DNA of 64,000 bases from positions 81,396-145,395 of the forward strand of contig JBBHKE010001028.1 in NCBI GenBank assembly GCA_037447655.1, read 5' to 3'. Positions 49,898 through 60,520 of this stretch are shown in pieces. Each line of letters starts with the position of its first letter. The stretch's first letter is position 1. This stretch comes from Zygnema cylindricum. Taxonomy: Eukaryota; Streptophyta; Zygnematophyceae; Zygnematales; Zygnemataceae. Below the pieces are notes generated by a model that saw only the letters and a list, made by a program, of their open reading frames with translations, did no database searches and was not told the origin of the DNA. The position numbers and the translations under genes were made by a program.

Positions 49898-51413
49898 ATG
49901 GCTTCCATCATGGAAGCGAATATTTGGGAGCTAGTGGACTGTCCTCCAGACAGAAAACCTATCGGGTACAAATGGGTATTTAAATATAAACTGAATCCAA
50001 ATAATACCATTGAGAGATATAAGGCTCGGTTGGTAGCAAAGGGGTTCACCCAGGTAGAGGGGATAGATTATGAGGAGACCTTTGCTCCGGTGGTTCGGTT
50101 CCCATTTGTAAGGATTCTCCTTAGTTTAGGAGCAGCGGAAGACATGGAAATTCACCAGATGGATATCAAGACCGCCTTTCTCAACAGTGAACTAGAGGAA
50201 GAAGTCTTAATGCGGCAACCAGAGGGTTTTGTAGAGGAAGGAGAGGAGAGCAAAGTGTGCAGGCTCATAAAGTCTTTATATGGACTGAAGCATGCTCCCA
50301 GACAATGGAACAAGAAACTAGATGAGTTTCTCACCGGTTTGGGATATATTAGGATCAGTTTTTACCATTCTATTTATATGTTTGAGCATGAGAATGGTGT
50401 GATTTTTATTGCATTTTATATGGATGATTTGCTGGTGTTAAGTAAGTCTATGGAAAAGATCAATAAGCTAAAGAAAGATCCTAGGAGCAGATTTGACATG
50501 AAGGATTTAGGGGAGGCTAAATATATTTTGGGAATTCAAATGGAAAGAGATAGGGGGAAGAGTATAATCCGACTTACTCAGAAAGAAGCTATCGGATATA
50601 TGCTTGAGAAATTTCAGATGGAAAAGGCAAACAATTGTACCATTCCCATGGACTTGAAGAAAGTAAGTGATGGGAGTGTAGAAGGAGGGTGATACTAGAT
50701 GATCAGATGAGTCCAGAAGAGAGACAGTTTATGAAGTCTATTCCGTACAGACACGTTGTAGGAAGCTTCACTTACTTTATGAATTGTATTAGACCGAACA
50801 TAGCAGCAACAGTTGGAGTCCTCAGTAAGAGTCTTAATGATCCTAGAAAGAGAGACTACGAGGCAGCCAAGAAAGGCATGAGATACTTGGTTAGAACCAG
50901 AGATTTATGGTTGCACTTGGGAAGGGAGCACACTGACATCACTACTTGGAGTGATGCCAATTATAGGGATGCACCTTTGAGAAGATGCACTTCTGGGTAT
51001 GTGTTGTATGTGGGGGAAGGTGCTTGCTTCAAGAGTAGCAAGCAACAAAAGGTGGTTGCTCAATCCACCATGGAGGCTGAGTACATGGCCTCTTGTTCTG
51101 CTGTGAAAGAGCTGATGTGGGTCAAGTCTTTATTGCAAGAACTACGGTATATGAAGAACGGAGTGCATGAAGTGTTTTGTGATAATCAGGCTGCAATTGC
51201 AATTGTTTCCAATTCAAAACATCTTTCAAGGCTAAGCATATGGATATAAGATTGAGTTTTGTGAGGGAAAAAGTTGAAAACAAAATTGTGAATCTGGTGT
51301 ATAGCGGTGATGAGGAAATGGTGGCTGATATGATGATAAAACCTGTACCATCTCCCAAGTTAGAATATTGTAGAGAAAAGTGTGGTTTAAAAGAGAAACT
51401 AAAATTAGACTAG
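49898..51413 (+). pseudogene. E8 reverse transcriptase and RNase H, nearly open
   Basis: Block 49898-50692 (264 codons) has [59 protein letters not shown] and IFIAFYMDDLLVLSKS: a YMDD box with both catalytic Asp present. A frameshift near 50690 separates block 50689-51249, which holds RNase H with WSDANYRDA (Asp), STMEAEYMAS (Glu) and FCDNQAAIAI (Asp). A second frameshift near 51245 is followed by the C-terminus (MDIRLSFVREKVENKIVN) and a TAG at 51411. The enzyme motifs survive but the frame is broken in a few places. Confidence 0.88.
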
Positions 51414-51426
51414 AAAAAAAGGTCAG

Positions 51427-52427
51427 TGTTGAAATCATTGATTTAGGGAAGGTGTTTTCTATGCCTTAACTAGGTGAAACAACTAAAAGAAAAGCACAGG
51501 CACCCTGCCTCCACCTTCTCTCTTTAGCCCCCATACTTGTTGTAGCTACTGAAGGAGAGAGAGGGCGGTGGAGCCATGGCTGCCTCACCTCCAGAGGCAG
51601 GACTAAAGAGTGACAAAAGTCACTATCAACAAAATATTTGAGTCCGATAGGACTCGAATCTCCGACCGGCAGAGCTAGACGTAGTCGTCAGCTCTTACCG
51701 GTCTGTCGCAGTAGTCTGTTAAGATACATAGGGTTTGATAACTATTTAAGCATTAGCAAGATCATTAATTCGTTCAACAGAATTTCAAATTGAGGACATA
51801 GAAACTTAGTTGAGTTTAAGTACGCACAAAATAAATGTACCGAACATTTGTTATTTTAAACGGCTAGCATTAAAAGCCGGTTTGGATCCGATGGCCCTCA
51901 TCATCGCCGAGATCGCGAAATGGCCGCCTCAACGTTTTTTGGACGTGACATGACCTATCGACACGTGGCAAGACATCATTGGGAAGCAGGAATCTTGGGG
52001 GGCGTGAGGACAAGTCTGGAGGAGACAGACGTCCACTCCATTGCCTTGTCGTACATAAGCCGTACAGAAAGTATATCGGCCCTAGTACATTTCGGTACTG
52101 TACAGTCTTCTGATTGGTTTGTACATCAGTAGATAGGGGTTGTGAGAGGGTTTTGGGGACTTAGAGAATTAAGGAGGTAGCCGCCTCTCTCCCAACAAGC
52201 TTGTTTAAATTTTGGCAGCTTTGCCATTTGATAATTAATCGCCTAGTTGGGCATTTTCATAGATTATTTTTGCTGTGGACTTAGGGGAGTCAAGACTGCA
52301 TAGGGGTGCAGTCAGATTGTCTATTTGTCTGCTTGGGTAGAAGTTGTTCTAGTTGAAAGTGGGTTAGTGAAAAACTACCTAGAGGCTTCCAAAATTTTGC
52401 AGTCCTAATGGGGGACACAGAATTGCA
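51427..52427 (+). repeat. E8 3' LTR (1001 bp)
   Basis: TGTTGAAATCATTGA to CACAGAATTGCA. It has the CATACTTGTTGTAGCTACTGAAGG region, CCATGGCT near 51574, an antisense tRNA-like module (B box GATTCGAGTCC, A-region GGTAAGAGCTGACGACTACG on the minus strand, 51640-51725), ACACGTGGC near 51960, GTAC motifs, ATTGG and the terminal hairpin with ATG (52408-52410). The uninterrupted GTCGTACATAAGCCGTAC here shows the empty site of the lone LTR found in the 5' LTR. Confidence 0.9.
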
Positions 52428-52613
52428 AACACACGGACATTAGACTCAACTTTGTTAAAGAGAAGGAAGAAGAAAAAATAATCAGTTTAGAGTTTAGACC
52501 AGATAGCGAGATGGTAGCAGATATGATGACCAAACCTGTGCCTTCCCCTAAGATAATTTTATGCACGTAGAAGTGTGGTCTTTAATTGAAGAGTGACTAG
52601 AAAATAAAGGGAG
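52428..52613 (+). pseudogene. E6 RNase H C-terminus, after E8
   Basis: Continues the RNase H cut at 38592: DIRLNFVKEKEEEKIISLEF, then MVADMMTKPVPSPKIILC and a stop in place of Arg. A stop lies at 52600 and the polypurine tract AAAATAAAGGGAG lies at 52601-52613. The first five bases (AACAC) are the right copy of the E8 target duplication. Confidence 0.85.
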
Positions 52614-53632
52614 TGTAGAAACTAGAGGATTCATTTTAGAATATCTAAATTTAAAACATGTAAAGATAGAGAGTAGAAAAAGTAGAGGAAGTCTGCCTCT
52701 AACTACTCTCTCCAAGTCCCACACTTGTCGTAGTCACTAAAGGTTGGAGAGGAAGCTAGAGCCATGGCTATCCATGCTCTCCAGAGAGAGAGACAGGTAG
52801 TAGTTTTGGTAGGTTTACCAAAAGGGACTTGACGGACCTAGGATTTGATCCAGGTACTTGTCGTCCGTCAAGTGAAGCAGTAGCTGGTAGCTTTATCCAG
52901 TTAGTCTAGGATCAGTACTACAGTATGTAGGGTTGCATACATATTTATAAATGTAAATGTAGACGATTTCATTTAACGATACAAACAATCTTTTGACATA
53001 GATATAGTGTTGGTAAATGTACGCTGTATGGTACTCCATGAAACTAATACCGCGCATTTGTTGGCAAGAAACCGATACAAGCATCTATTTTCACGGCCAA
53101 AATTAAAGTCGATCTTGATCAAACAACCAGGAGAAATGCCGAGATCGCGGAATAGGCGCTTTGACGTTTTCGTTCATCGCCACGTTAATTGACGGCACTC
53201 TCACATTGGCTGCGTCATCTCCGGAGGCCGTAGGCAAATCCGGATGCCAAATGTCGACGGTTTGGCCATGCGTACGATAGTCATACAAAAAGTACATCAG
53301 CACCTATACTTTTCTGTACGACACACTAATCTGATTGGTGCCGCACTCTAAAGGTATAGGGTTTAGAGAGGGATTTAGGACTTTCAAATTTTGGTAGGTA
53401 GACCCTTCTCTCCCAAAGAGTCTCGTACAAAACGTCAACTTTGACCCTTCATAACTTACTTCTTTTTGCTATCGACTCATGGGAGTCTTGTCTTCACGAG
53501 GTGAAGTTTGTCACTTTTTTCTATCTATCACGATGGCATTTATCCTGGTGGAAACTCAAAGGGGTCAGGGTTATCCTAGGGGCTTCTAGTGAGTTGCCTA
53601 CTCTGATGGCCAATAGAGGTCTCAGAGTTGCA
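52614..53632 (+). repeat. E6 3' LTR, also the 5' LTR of E10 (1019 bp)
   Basis: TGTAGAAACTAGAGG to CAGAGTTGCA, preceded by a polypurine tract and followed by a primer site and gag. It therefore lies between two internal regions. It has the CACACTTGTCGTAGTCACTAAAGG region, AGCCATGGCT near 52761, a perfect antisense stem (TTGACGGAC with GTCCGTCAA, about 52837-52880), GTAC motifs near 53271-53317 and CGTCAACTTTGACC near 53428. The loop ATG has become ATA (53614). Confidence 0.85.
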
Positions 53633-54235
53633 GGTTATGGGCCTACCCTCTAGGGTATCCATATTTAATGGCACTAGCTTCATATATATTGGGAAAGTAT
53701 GATATCAGGGACTCTATGTTAAAAGAGGTTTTGGGGGATAATAAGTGGACGAGTGGGGCTTCCATCCAGTTCAGCCGTTCCTCCAGGGTTTGGGAGAAGC
53801 ACGTTTACCAGAAAAAGAAGATCTAGCTCCACCAAGGATTCGGAGGACAGGGAGAGCATTGTCGTGGACAAAAGGAAAGATAAAAAAATAGTTACATCGA
53901 TAGCAACACCTATCGCTCATGTCACCTATTCCGAGGAATGAGGAGAATGATGTGTATACTTGGGACTAGAACAATATGGCGACAAAACACTTTATTCTCT
54001 GCTATCTAACTCAAGGATTCCATCTTCTCATTTGCAGGTAAAAAGGGCATCTGATCTGTGGATTGCCCTCATAGAGATGTACCAGAGTGGTACAATTCAG
54101 CAGCAACAATTGGATGATCAAAAGATAGATGCATATGCATACAAAGGGGGAAAAATGCTAGCATTTGTAATTTGCTTGCAACCCATTTTCTAAAACTAGA
54201 GAGTGTTGGTTAGGTAGAAACAGAAAACATGACGG
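53633..54235 (+). pseudogene. E10 gag fragment with primer site, interrupted by E11
   Basis: The primer site GGTTATGGGCCTACC (53633-53647) has one change. Gag remnants: STRVSIFNGTSFIY, GRVGLPSSSAVPPGFGRSTF, HVTYSEE in a shifted frame, SHLQVKRASDLWIALIEMYQ, GTIQQQQLDDQKIDAYAYKG. The frame has at least four shifts or stops. It ends at the E11 LTR after CATGACGG; GACGG (54231-54235) would be the target duplication, whose other copy lies outside the window. Confidence 0.8.
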
Positions 54236-55181
54236 TGTAATTCTGTGACCTCCATTTGTCCACAAAATGTCCAGCTTATATGAAGCCTCTAGGATAACAT
54301 TTGCACTTTTGACTTTGGCAGTTAATAAGTGCCAAATGGCACGCAAAATCTCTGACTGACTACACTTTTGTGTTGCGTAGACTCCCTTGAGTCCGCAGCA
54401 AAAAGAATCACTGAAATTGCTCACCCGAGCATTAAGTTATGGCGGGCCAAAGATGACCTATAAATACAAAAGCACCATGGGAGAGAGGCGGCTACCTTGA
54501 TTTTTCATAAGTCCTAAGCTCCCTCTCTAAACCTATTTCTAGTGTACCCTAACAAATCAAATGATTGTAAGGTACAAGAAGGTACAGGTACCACTGTATT
54601 TTTTGTACAACCGTAGTACGGCATGGCCGCTCCGCTGACGCGTGTTAGTTCGTGAGCCGTAGTTACTCCCCCCGTAATATTCGTCGTCCAACCATATCGC
54701 GCCATGTGTTGTCCGTTGATATTAGCTTACAAACCGCCAAATGTCCACTCCGGAATTTCGGCTCTCCTGCGAGCCGTCGATCGAAAACGACATTTGATTT
54801 CGTCCGTTGAATATTAAATGTCGTTTTGTATGGTATAATATTTCGTGCAGTACTGTATGTTTCACGTTTTGTTTTGTTTCGTATGTCGTCGCATCATTAA
54901 ATAAATAATTATCACATACAATCTACGTAACGTTTCATGAAGAATTGTTGGATAAAGCGAACAGCTAAGCCGTACGGCAATAATCCATAGGTCTAAGGAT
55001 AAAATCCTGTTGCTTGAAGACTATCTTTTGCAGGGGCTTTGTCTTCAACCTGTCTTCTTACCTTCCCACCTGCCTGAGACAACCATGGCTGCCTTCTAGT
55101 TCTCAATGACTACGAGAAGTATGAGAACTATAGAGTAACCATAGACAAAAAAGATACAATATAAAATACCCTTTTTGAACA
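54236..55181 (-). repeat. E11 3' LTR (946 bp)
   Basis: Plus strand TGTAATTCTGTGACC to TTTTTGAACA. It contains GTAC motifs near 54573-54620, an ACCATGGCTGCC core near 55083 and a TCAATGACTACGAGAAGTATG version of the conserved loop near 55105. CTCCCCTCATTTTC at 55182 is the polypurine complement. The tRNA-like module near 54975-55020 is poorly preserved. Confidence 0.82.
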
Positions 55182-56779
55182 CTCCCCTCATTTTCTAATC
55201 TATTTTTTGTTTTATTCCACACTTCTCCCTACAAAATATCAATTTGGGAGAAGGAACTGCTTAGTCATCATATTTGCTAACATTTCTCCATCTGGTCTAT
55301 ATTCCAAACTAATTATTTTACTCTCAACCTTCTCCCTAACAATGCTCAACTGAATGTCCATATGCTTTGCTTTAAAGTGATGCTTAAGATTTGTTGCAAT
55401 TGCAATCGCAGCTTGATTATCACAAAATATATTTTGCACTCCACTTTTCATGTATCCAAATTCTTCAAGCAAAGATTTCACCCACATTAATTCTTTCATA
55501 GCCAAACAAGAGGCCATATAATCACCCTCCATAGTGGACTGAGCAATCACCTTTTGTTGCTTACTGTTCCAACAGCAAGCCACATTCCCAACATACAACA
55601 CATACCCAGAAGTACACCTCCTCATCGGAGCATCCCCATAACTAGCATCACTCCAAGTGGTGAGGTCAAGATTATCGCCTCCCAAATGTAACCACATATC
55701 TCTCGTTCCATTCAAGTATCACATGACCCTTTTGGCCGCTTCCCAACCTTTTTTCCTATGATCATTCACACTCCTACTTAATATCCCTATAGCTATTGCT
55801 ATATCAGAACGAGTACAGTTCATAAAATAGATCAAACTACTGACAACCTGTCAATATGGAATAGTTTGCATAAACTCGTTTTCCTTAGGTCCTAACTCAT
55901 TATCCAAGATCAAGACTCCCTCTTCTGAGCTCCCCTCATTTCCCTTCTTTAAATCCATTGGAGTTGTACAATTATTTGCTTTATCCATTTGAAAATTTTC
56001 AAGCATATTTCCTATTGCTTTCCTTTGAGTTAGTCTAATTGTTTTCTTCTCTCTATCCCTCTCTATCTGATTTCCCAAAATATACTTTGCTTCTCCCAAT
56101 TCCTTCATTTCGAATCTACTCTTTAGATCCTTTTTCAAACTATTAATTTTCTCCATTGATTTACTCAAAACAAGCAAATCATCAGTATGGATGGAAATGA
56201 AAAAGGTTTCTCATCCTCAAATAGAGAGATGGAATGATCCGAACAAATTTGGATATATCCCAAACTCGTCAAAAACTCCTCCAACTTCTTTTTCCATTGG
56301 CGTGAAGCTTGCTTTAAACCATAAAGAGACTTTATCAATCTGTACACCTTACTTTCTTCTCCTTTTTCCACATATCCTTCCGGTTATCGCATAAAGATCT
56401 CTTCTTCTAATCTCCATGTAAGAAAGCCGTTTTGATGTCCATCTATTGCACTTTCATTTCTTCCGCTGCCGCTAGACTTAGTAGAATCCGGACGGAGAGA
56501 AATGTAACAACTTGAGCGAAGGTCTCCTCATAATCGATTCACTCCTTTTGTGTGAACCCCTTTGCCACTAATCTGGCCTTGTATCGCTCGATAGTGTTAT
56601 CCAGCTTGAGTTTCAACTTAAATACCCATTTGCATCCTATCGGCTTTTTGTCCTTAGGACAATCCACCAACTCCCATTTGTTTGCTTCGATAATAGAAGC
56701 CATCTCATCATTAATGGTTGTCATCCATCTACTACGTTGCGGACTACTAACTGCTTTCGAGTAAGTCCGGCGTTCGCTC
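55182..56779 (-). pseudogene. E11 reverse transcriptase and RNase H, broken
   Basis: Minus strand: 56539-56724 is the RT start (ASIIEANKWELVDCPKDKKP, GCKWVFKLKLKLDNT). 56165-56371 has [20 protein letters not shown]. The catalytic box near 56185 reads HTDD for YVDD. 55851-56177 has MLVLSKSMEKINSLKKDLKS and ELGEAKYILGNQIERDREKK. 55239-55715 is RNase H with TTWSDASYGDAPMRR, STMEGDYMAS (catalytic Glu region altered from EAEYM to EGDYM) and FCDNQAAIAI. Several frameshifts lie between blocks. It is cut at 56779 by E12. Confidence 0.85.
56775..56779. repeat. E12 target site duplication, left copy (CGCTC)
   Basis: CGCTC here and CGCTT at 63498-63502 match in four of five bases and flank the E12 LTR ends. 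Confidence 0.7.
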
Positions 56780-57966
56780 TGTTCAAATGTATGTATTTTC
56801 TAGGTTTAAATAAATGTAAAATTAATAAAGAGGAAGTCAACATAGGTAGCCTGCCTTTCGCTCCACTCTCAAAACTCCCACACTTGTCGCAGTCACTGAA
56901 GGTTGGAGAGACAGCTAAAGCCATGGCTGCCCATGCTACCTAGAGAGAGAGACAGGCTGTAGTTTTTGGTAGGTTTACCAAAACTGTCTTGATGGACCCA
57001 GGATTTGATCCTAGTACCTGCCGTCCGTCAAGAATCAAGTAGTCGGTAGCTTTATCCTGTAGTCTATGACCAATGCAAGAATATATATGGTACGATAAAT
57101 ATATAAATATAAATAGTTAGACTAATTCATTTAACGGAATAGTAAGACATAGAAACAGTTTGTAGTGTACGGACTACGGGTTATCTCAAAACAGATATCG
57201 CGCATTTGTTTCAAATGTGAAACAAATATTGCGCAATTATTTAGATGACCAATTTCAAATGTCGGTCTTAATCGAACTGGCGTAGTGCAAGCCGGGGTTC
57301 ACAAGTGGACCATTTGGAATTTTCGGGCACTACCACTCCGAATGACACGTGGCACGATCTGAAGGATTGCGAGATTCTCGAAAACGCAAGATGATAATTT
57401 TGGATGTGACAAATATCACATTATGGCGATGTTGTACATTGACCGTACAGAAAGAATGACGTTGCCTCTATTTTCTTCTATATTACAGTCTTATGATTGG
57501 ACCGTACCTCAGTAATAGGGAGATTAGAGAGGGGTTTTAAGACTTAGAATAATTTTGCCAGGTAGTCGCCCCTCTCCCAGAGAGCATCTTTATAAATAGG
57601 CAAAACTTTGCCATTTAATTACAACTCACTTAATGGACCATTTTCAATGACTCTTTTTGCCGCGGACTCGGGGAGTCCAGGCTACACAAAGGTGTACTCC
57701 GTCAAAGTTTTTTCTTGCCAGGGAGGCTGAAATTCTAAGGGAAAGTTTAAGTGGGTGAATGTGTCCAAAACTCATATTCTAACTTTGTATTCTGTGGTGG
57801 AACTGAGCACACAGAAAGTCTTATTTTACAGGTGTGAAGTTGTATAGGGGTTCTGATCGTAAAAGGGTCAATCAAGTGGGTTTGTATCAACTTGGAGTCG
57901 GCACTAACTAGATAAGCTTCTTGAGAGCTGCCTACCTTGAGGACCAATAGAGGTCTCAGAGTTTCA
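56780..57966 (+). repeat. E12 5' LTR (1187 bp)
   Basis: TGTTCAAATGTATG to CAGAGTTTCA. It has TATTTTCTAGG, the CACACTTGTCGCAGTCACTGAAGG stem-loop, GCCATGGC near 56922, an antisense T-arm/minihelix (TTGATGGAC near 56990 with GTCCGTCAA near 57024, one pair now G-T), ACACGTGGC near 57343, ATTGG near 57497 and a strong TTTATAAATAGG TATA box near 57592. The loop ATG at its end has become ATA. Confidence 0.88.
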
Positions 57967-57981
57967 AGTTATGGGCCCACC
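57967..57981 (+). other. E12 primer binding site
   Basis: AGTTATGGGCCCACC, one base from the family site, directly after the LTR. Confidence 0.82.
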
Positions 57982-58089
57982 ATCTAGGGTGCCTATCTTT
58001 GATGGAACAAACTTCACTTATTAGGAGTTTACGATGGAGGGATTGCATTTCGAAAAGCACTTATGGGGAATTGTTTTAGGACAAGTGAG

Positions 58090-58094
58090 GTGTC
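58090..58094. repeat. E13 target site duplication, left copy (GTGTC)
   Basis: GTGTC here and GTGCC at 60521-60525 match in four of five bases. The E12 gag is continuous when E13 and one copy are removed. Confidence 0.65.
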
Positions 58095-58778
58095 AGAAAT
58101 TCTATGGGCTCCATTGCCACACAGAATTCGCAGATCAAAAGAAGCTAATCTAGGAAGTGCCGACTCTAACTTGATATAAACCCAAATGATTGACCCCTTG
58201 GCAATCAAAACACCATTATAGCTTCACCCTTGTGAAATAAGACTTTTTGTGTGCTCAGTTCCACCACAGAATGCAAAGTTAGAATATGAGATTTGGACAC
58301 ATTTACCCACTTTGACTTTCCTTTAGAAATGCAACCACCCAGGCAGGCAACAACTCTGACCGACTACACCCGTGTGTAGCCTGGATTCCCTTGATTCCGT
58401 GGCAACAACAATCACTGAAATTGGTCAACTGAATTGATAATTATGGCTGGCCAAAGTTTGCCATTTATACAAGGTGCTCTCTGAAGAGGCAGCTACCTAC
58501 GAGAAATATTCTAAGTCCTAAACCCCTCTCTAAACCCTCTAGTATTGAGGTACGGACCAATCGCATTATTGTATAGTAAATAAAGGTACTGATGCCGGTA
58601 TACCTTTTGTACGGTCATCGTACGACATGGCTAAAAAGTCAACACATGTCCTATCCGGATTCGCTCTTATAATCTCCGGAATTCCTGCCTCCAAATCTTA
58701 TCTCTCCATGTGGCGCCAGGTCATGCCGCGTCAAAAAAATGGTACCGTACAAGAAAGTACAAGTGCCGGAGTACTTTC

Positions 58779-59173
58779 TGTACGTACATTGTAAGATGTC
58801 GCCATAGTGCGACATTTGTCACTTCCGGATTTGTTTTCTACCGTTCCGGAAATTCCGTAATCCCGTACGTTGTTGCCACGTGTCATCTAGAGTGGCGGAG
58901 TCCGCAAACCACCAAATTTTCCTTTCCGCGAGATCGGCGCTAACCACGACCGTCCGATTGATATAGGTATTAAACACGAACCGTCGAAATAAATGTCCGT
59001 ACTTTTTTGTTTCGTCTGGTACTAATAGTACAACTGTTTCTATGTCCTATAGACCATAATCTAGTTTAATGGGAAAACCTACGTGTATATGTTTAAATAC
59101 ATATCAAACCCTATATACCTTAGCACAAGTCCTAGACTAAACGGACAAAGCTAACGGCTACTATGACGGACGG
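58779..59173. repeat. Duplicated E13 segment, first copy (395 bp)
   Basis: TGTACGTACATTG to CTATGACGGACGG. Nearly identical to 59880-60273; by eye there is one substitution (AAACACG/AAATACG) and one T-run length change. It ends at the start of E14. Confidence 0.88.
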
Positions 59174-59885
59174 TGTAGAAACTAATGGTTTTATTAGTAT
59201 TTTCTAGGTCTGAAAAGAAATATAGAAGTCGAGGCAGTCTATCTCTAACTTCTCTCTCCAACTCTCAAACTTGTCGCAGTCACTGAGAAATTGGAGAGGA
59301 AGCTAGAGCCATGGCTACCTTGGCTATCCTGAGGTTTACGGGAATTTTATATTAGGGTTTATTTATTTATTTAAAAGGTATGTGCCGGCGGCAGGATTTG
59401 ATCCTTGTACCTACCGGCCGGCAGACAGGAAGTAGCCGGTAGCCTTAGCCGTTAAGTCTAGCCGTAGTGTTACGTACCATATAGTTTGATATTTATTTAA
59501 ATGATTATACGTGCGATAAATCATTTAACTGGAATGAATTACGGGATACATAGATCCAGTAATATATAATGTACGAATTACAGTACGGACAAAAATCAGT
59601 ACCGCGCATTTGTTTCGTAAGTGAAACAAATACCGCGCATGTATTTATTACGGCTACGATTAAATCCGAATTTAATCGGACGGCCGGGATTAGCGCCGAG
59701 ATCGCGGAGGAAGATTTCGGCGGTTTGTGGCCATCGCCACATCGGATGACGCGTGGCGAAATTCCGTTGGATTGTGGAATCTCCGGAGATTATGGCACCG
59801 AATCCGGATTTGACATGTGTCGACATTTTGGCCATGTCGTACAATGTCCGTACATAAAGTACACCGGCAGCTGTACTTTTGTACG
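59174..59885 (+). repeat. E14: truncated E9-type LTR, plus strand
   Basis: TGTAGAAACTAATGG to GCTGTACTTTTGTACG, the first 700 or so bases of an E9-type LTR, with the stem-loop, AGCCATGGCT, the antisense tRNA-like module (GCCGGCGGCAGG to CCGGCCGGCAG) and ACGCGTGGC in place of the G-box. It breaks off in the GTAC cluster at a TGTACG shared with the adjoining duplicate of E13. Its R and end regions are missing. Confidence 0.85.
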
Positions 59886-60273
59886 TACATTGTAAGATGT
59901 CGCCATAGTGCGACATTTGTCACTTCCGGATTTGTTTTCTACCGTTCCGGAAATTCCGTAATCCCGTACGTTGTTGCCACGTGTCATCTAGAGTGGCGGA
60001 GTCCGCAAACCACCAAATTTTCCTTTCCGCGAGATCGGCGCTAACCACGACCGTCCGATTGATATAGGTATTAAATACGAACCGTCGAAATAAATGTCCG
60101 TACTTTTTGTTTCGTCTGGTACTAATAGTACAACTGTTTCTATGTCCTATAGACCATAATCTAGTTTAATGGGAAAACCTACGTGTATATGTTTAAATAC
60201 ATATCAAACCCTATATACCTTAGCACAAGTCCTAGACTAAACGGACAAAGCTAACGGCTACTATGACGGACGG
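59880..60273. repeat. Duplicated E13 segment, second copy (394 bp)
   Basis: Repeats 58779-59173. At its right end GACGG runs on into CAGGTACC, i.e. this copy keeps the empty target site into which E14 was inserted in the first copy. Confidence 0.88.
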
Positions 60274-60305
60274 CAGGTACCAAGATCAAATCATGGGTCC
60301 GTCAT
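60263..60305 (+). other. tRNA-like minihelix in E13
   Basis: ATGACGGAC (60263-60271) pairs perfectly with GTCCGTCAT (60297-60305) around a T-arm-like CCAAG/CATGG hairpin with loop ATCAAAT. The outermost pair is A-T where E2 has T-A, a compensated change. The first copy of this site is where E14 inserted. Confidence 0.6.
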
Positions 60306-60520
60306 TCTTTTTAGTAAATCTACTCAGATTCTACTACCTGTCTCTCTAGACAGCTTAGGCAGCCATGGCTCTAGCTCCCTTAGGCAGCCATGGCTCTAGC
60401 TCCCTCTTCAGCCTCCAGTGACTACAACAAGTGTGGGGGCTTGGAGAAGAAGTTAGTGGCAGACTGCCTCTACTATTTTCCTATCCTAAAATAGACCTAG
60501 AAAATGCTCAAATATCAACA

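Larger units (their letters stand above)
38593..52427 (+). mobile_element. E8: Copia element of a third LTR type, hosting a lone LTR and E9
   Basis: The 5' LTR (38593-39217 and 40265-40636) and 3' LTR (51427-52427) start TGTTRAAATCATTGA and end GACACARAATTGCA. The internal gag-pol runs in two parts around E9 (40617-41482 and 47922-51413). The target duplication AAAAC/AACAC places it in the RNase H of E6. The 5' LTR was later split by a reversed lone LTR and gag was split by E9. Pol has frameshifts but still long open blocks, so E8 is middle-aged in this nest. Confidence 0.88.
57967..58094 (+). pseudogene. E12 gag N-terminus, interrupted by E13
   Basis: VMGPPSRVPIFDGTNFTY, then a stop where E4 has TGG (Trp), then EFTMEGLHFEKHLWGIVL and GQVR. 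It is almost collinear with E4 16185-16310. It is cut at 58094 and resumes at 60521 with PPPGFGGAYYG. Confidence 0.82.
58095..60520 (-). repeat. E13: lone LTR, minus strand, with an internal LTR fragment and duplication
   Basis: Begins AGAAATTCTATGGGC (terminal TG changed) and ends AAATATCAACA. The terminal hairpin type is that of E4 and E6. Without the E14 insert and one duplicate segment it is about 1.3 kb. Like E6 it has two U3 blocks with GTAC clusters (58549-58630 and 58738-58790). A plus-strand tRNA-like minihelix at 60263-60305 has stem ATGACGGAC/GTCCGTCAT. CCATGG cores near 60364 and 60389 are duplicated in a 27-bp repeat. No internal region is attached, so it is probably a solo LTR. 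Confidence 0.75.

Noticed and set aside
59174-60273. Helitron or foldback transposon
   Set aside because: The direct duplication and truncated LTR are fully explained by LTR insertion plus recombination at TGTACG; no Helitron ends or inverted terminal repeats are present.
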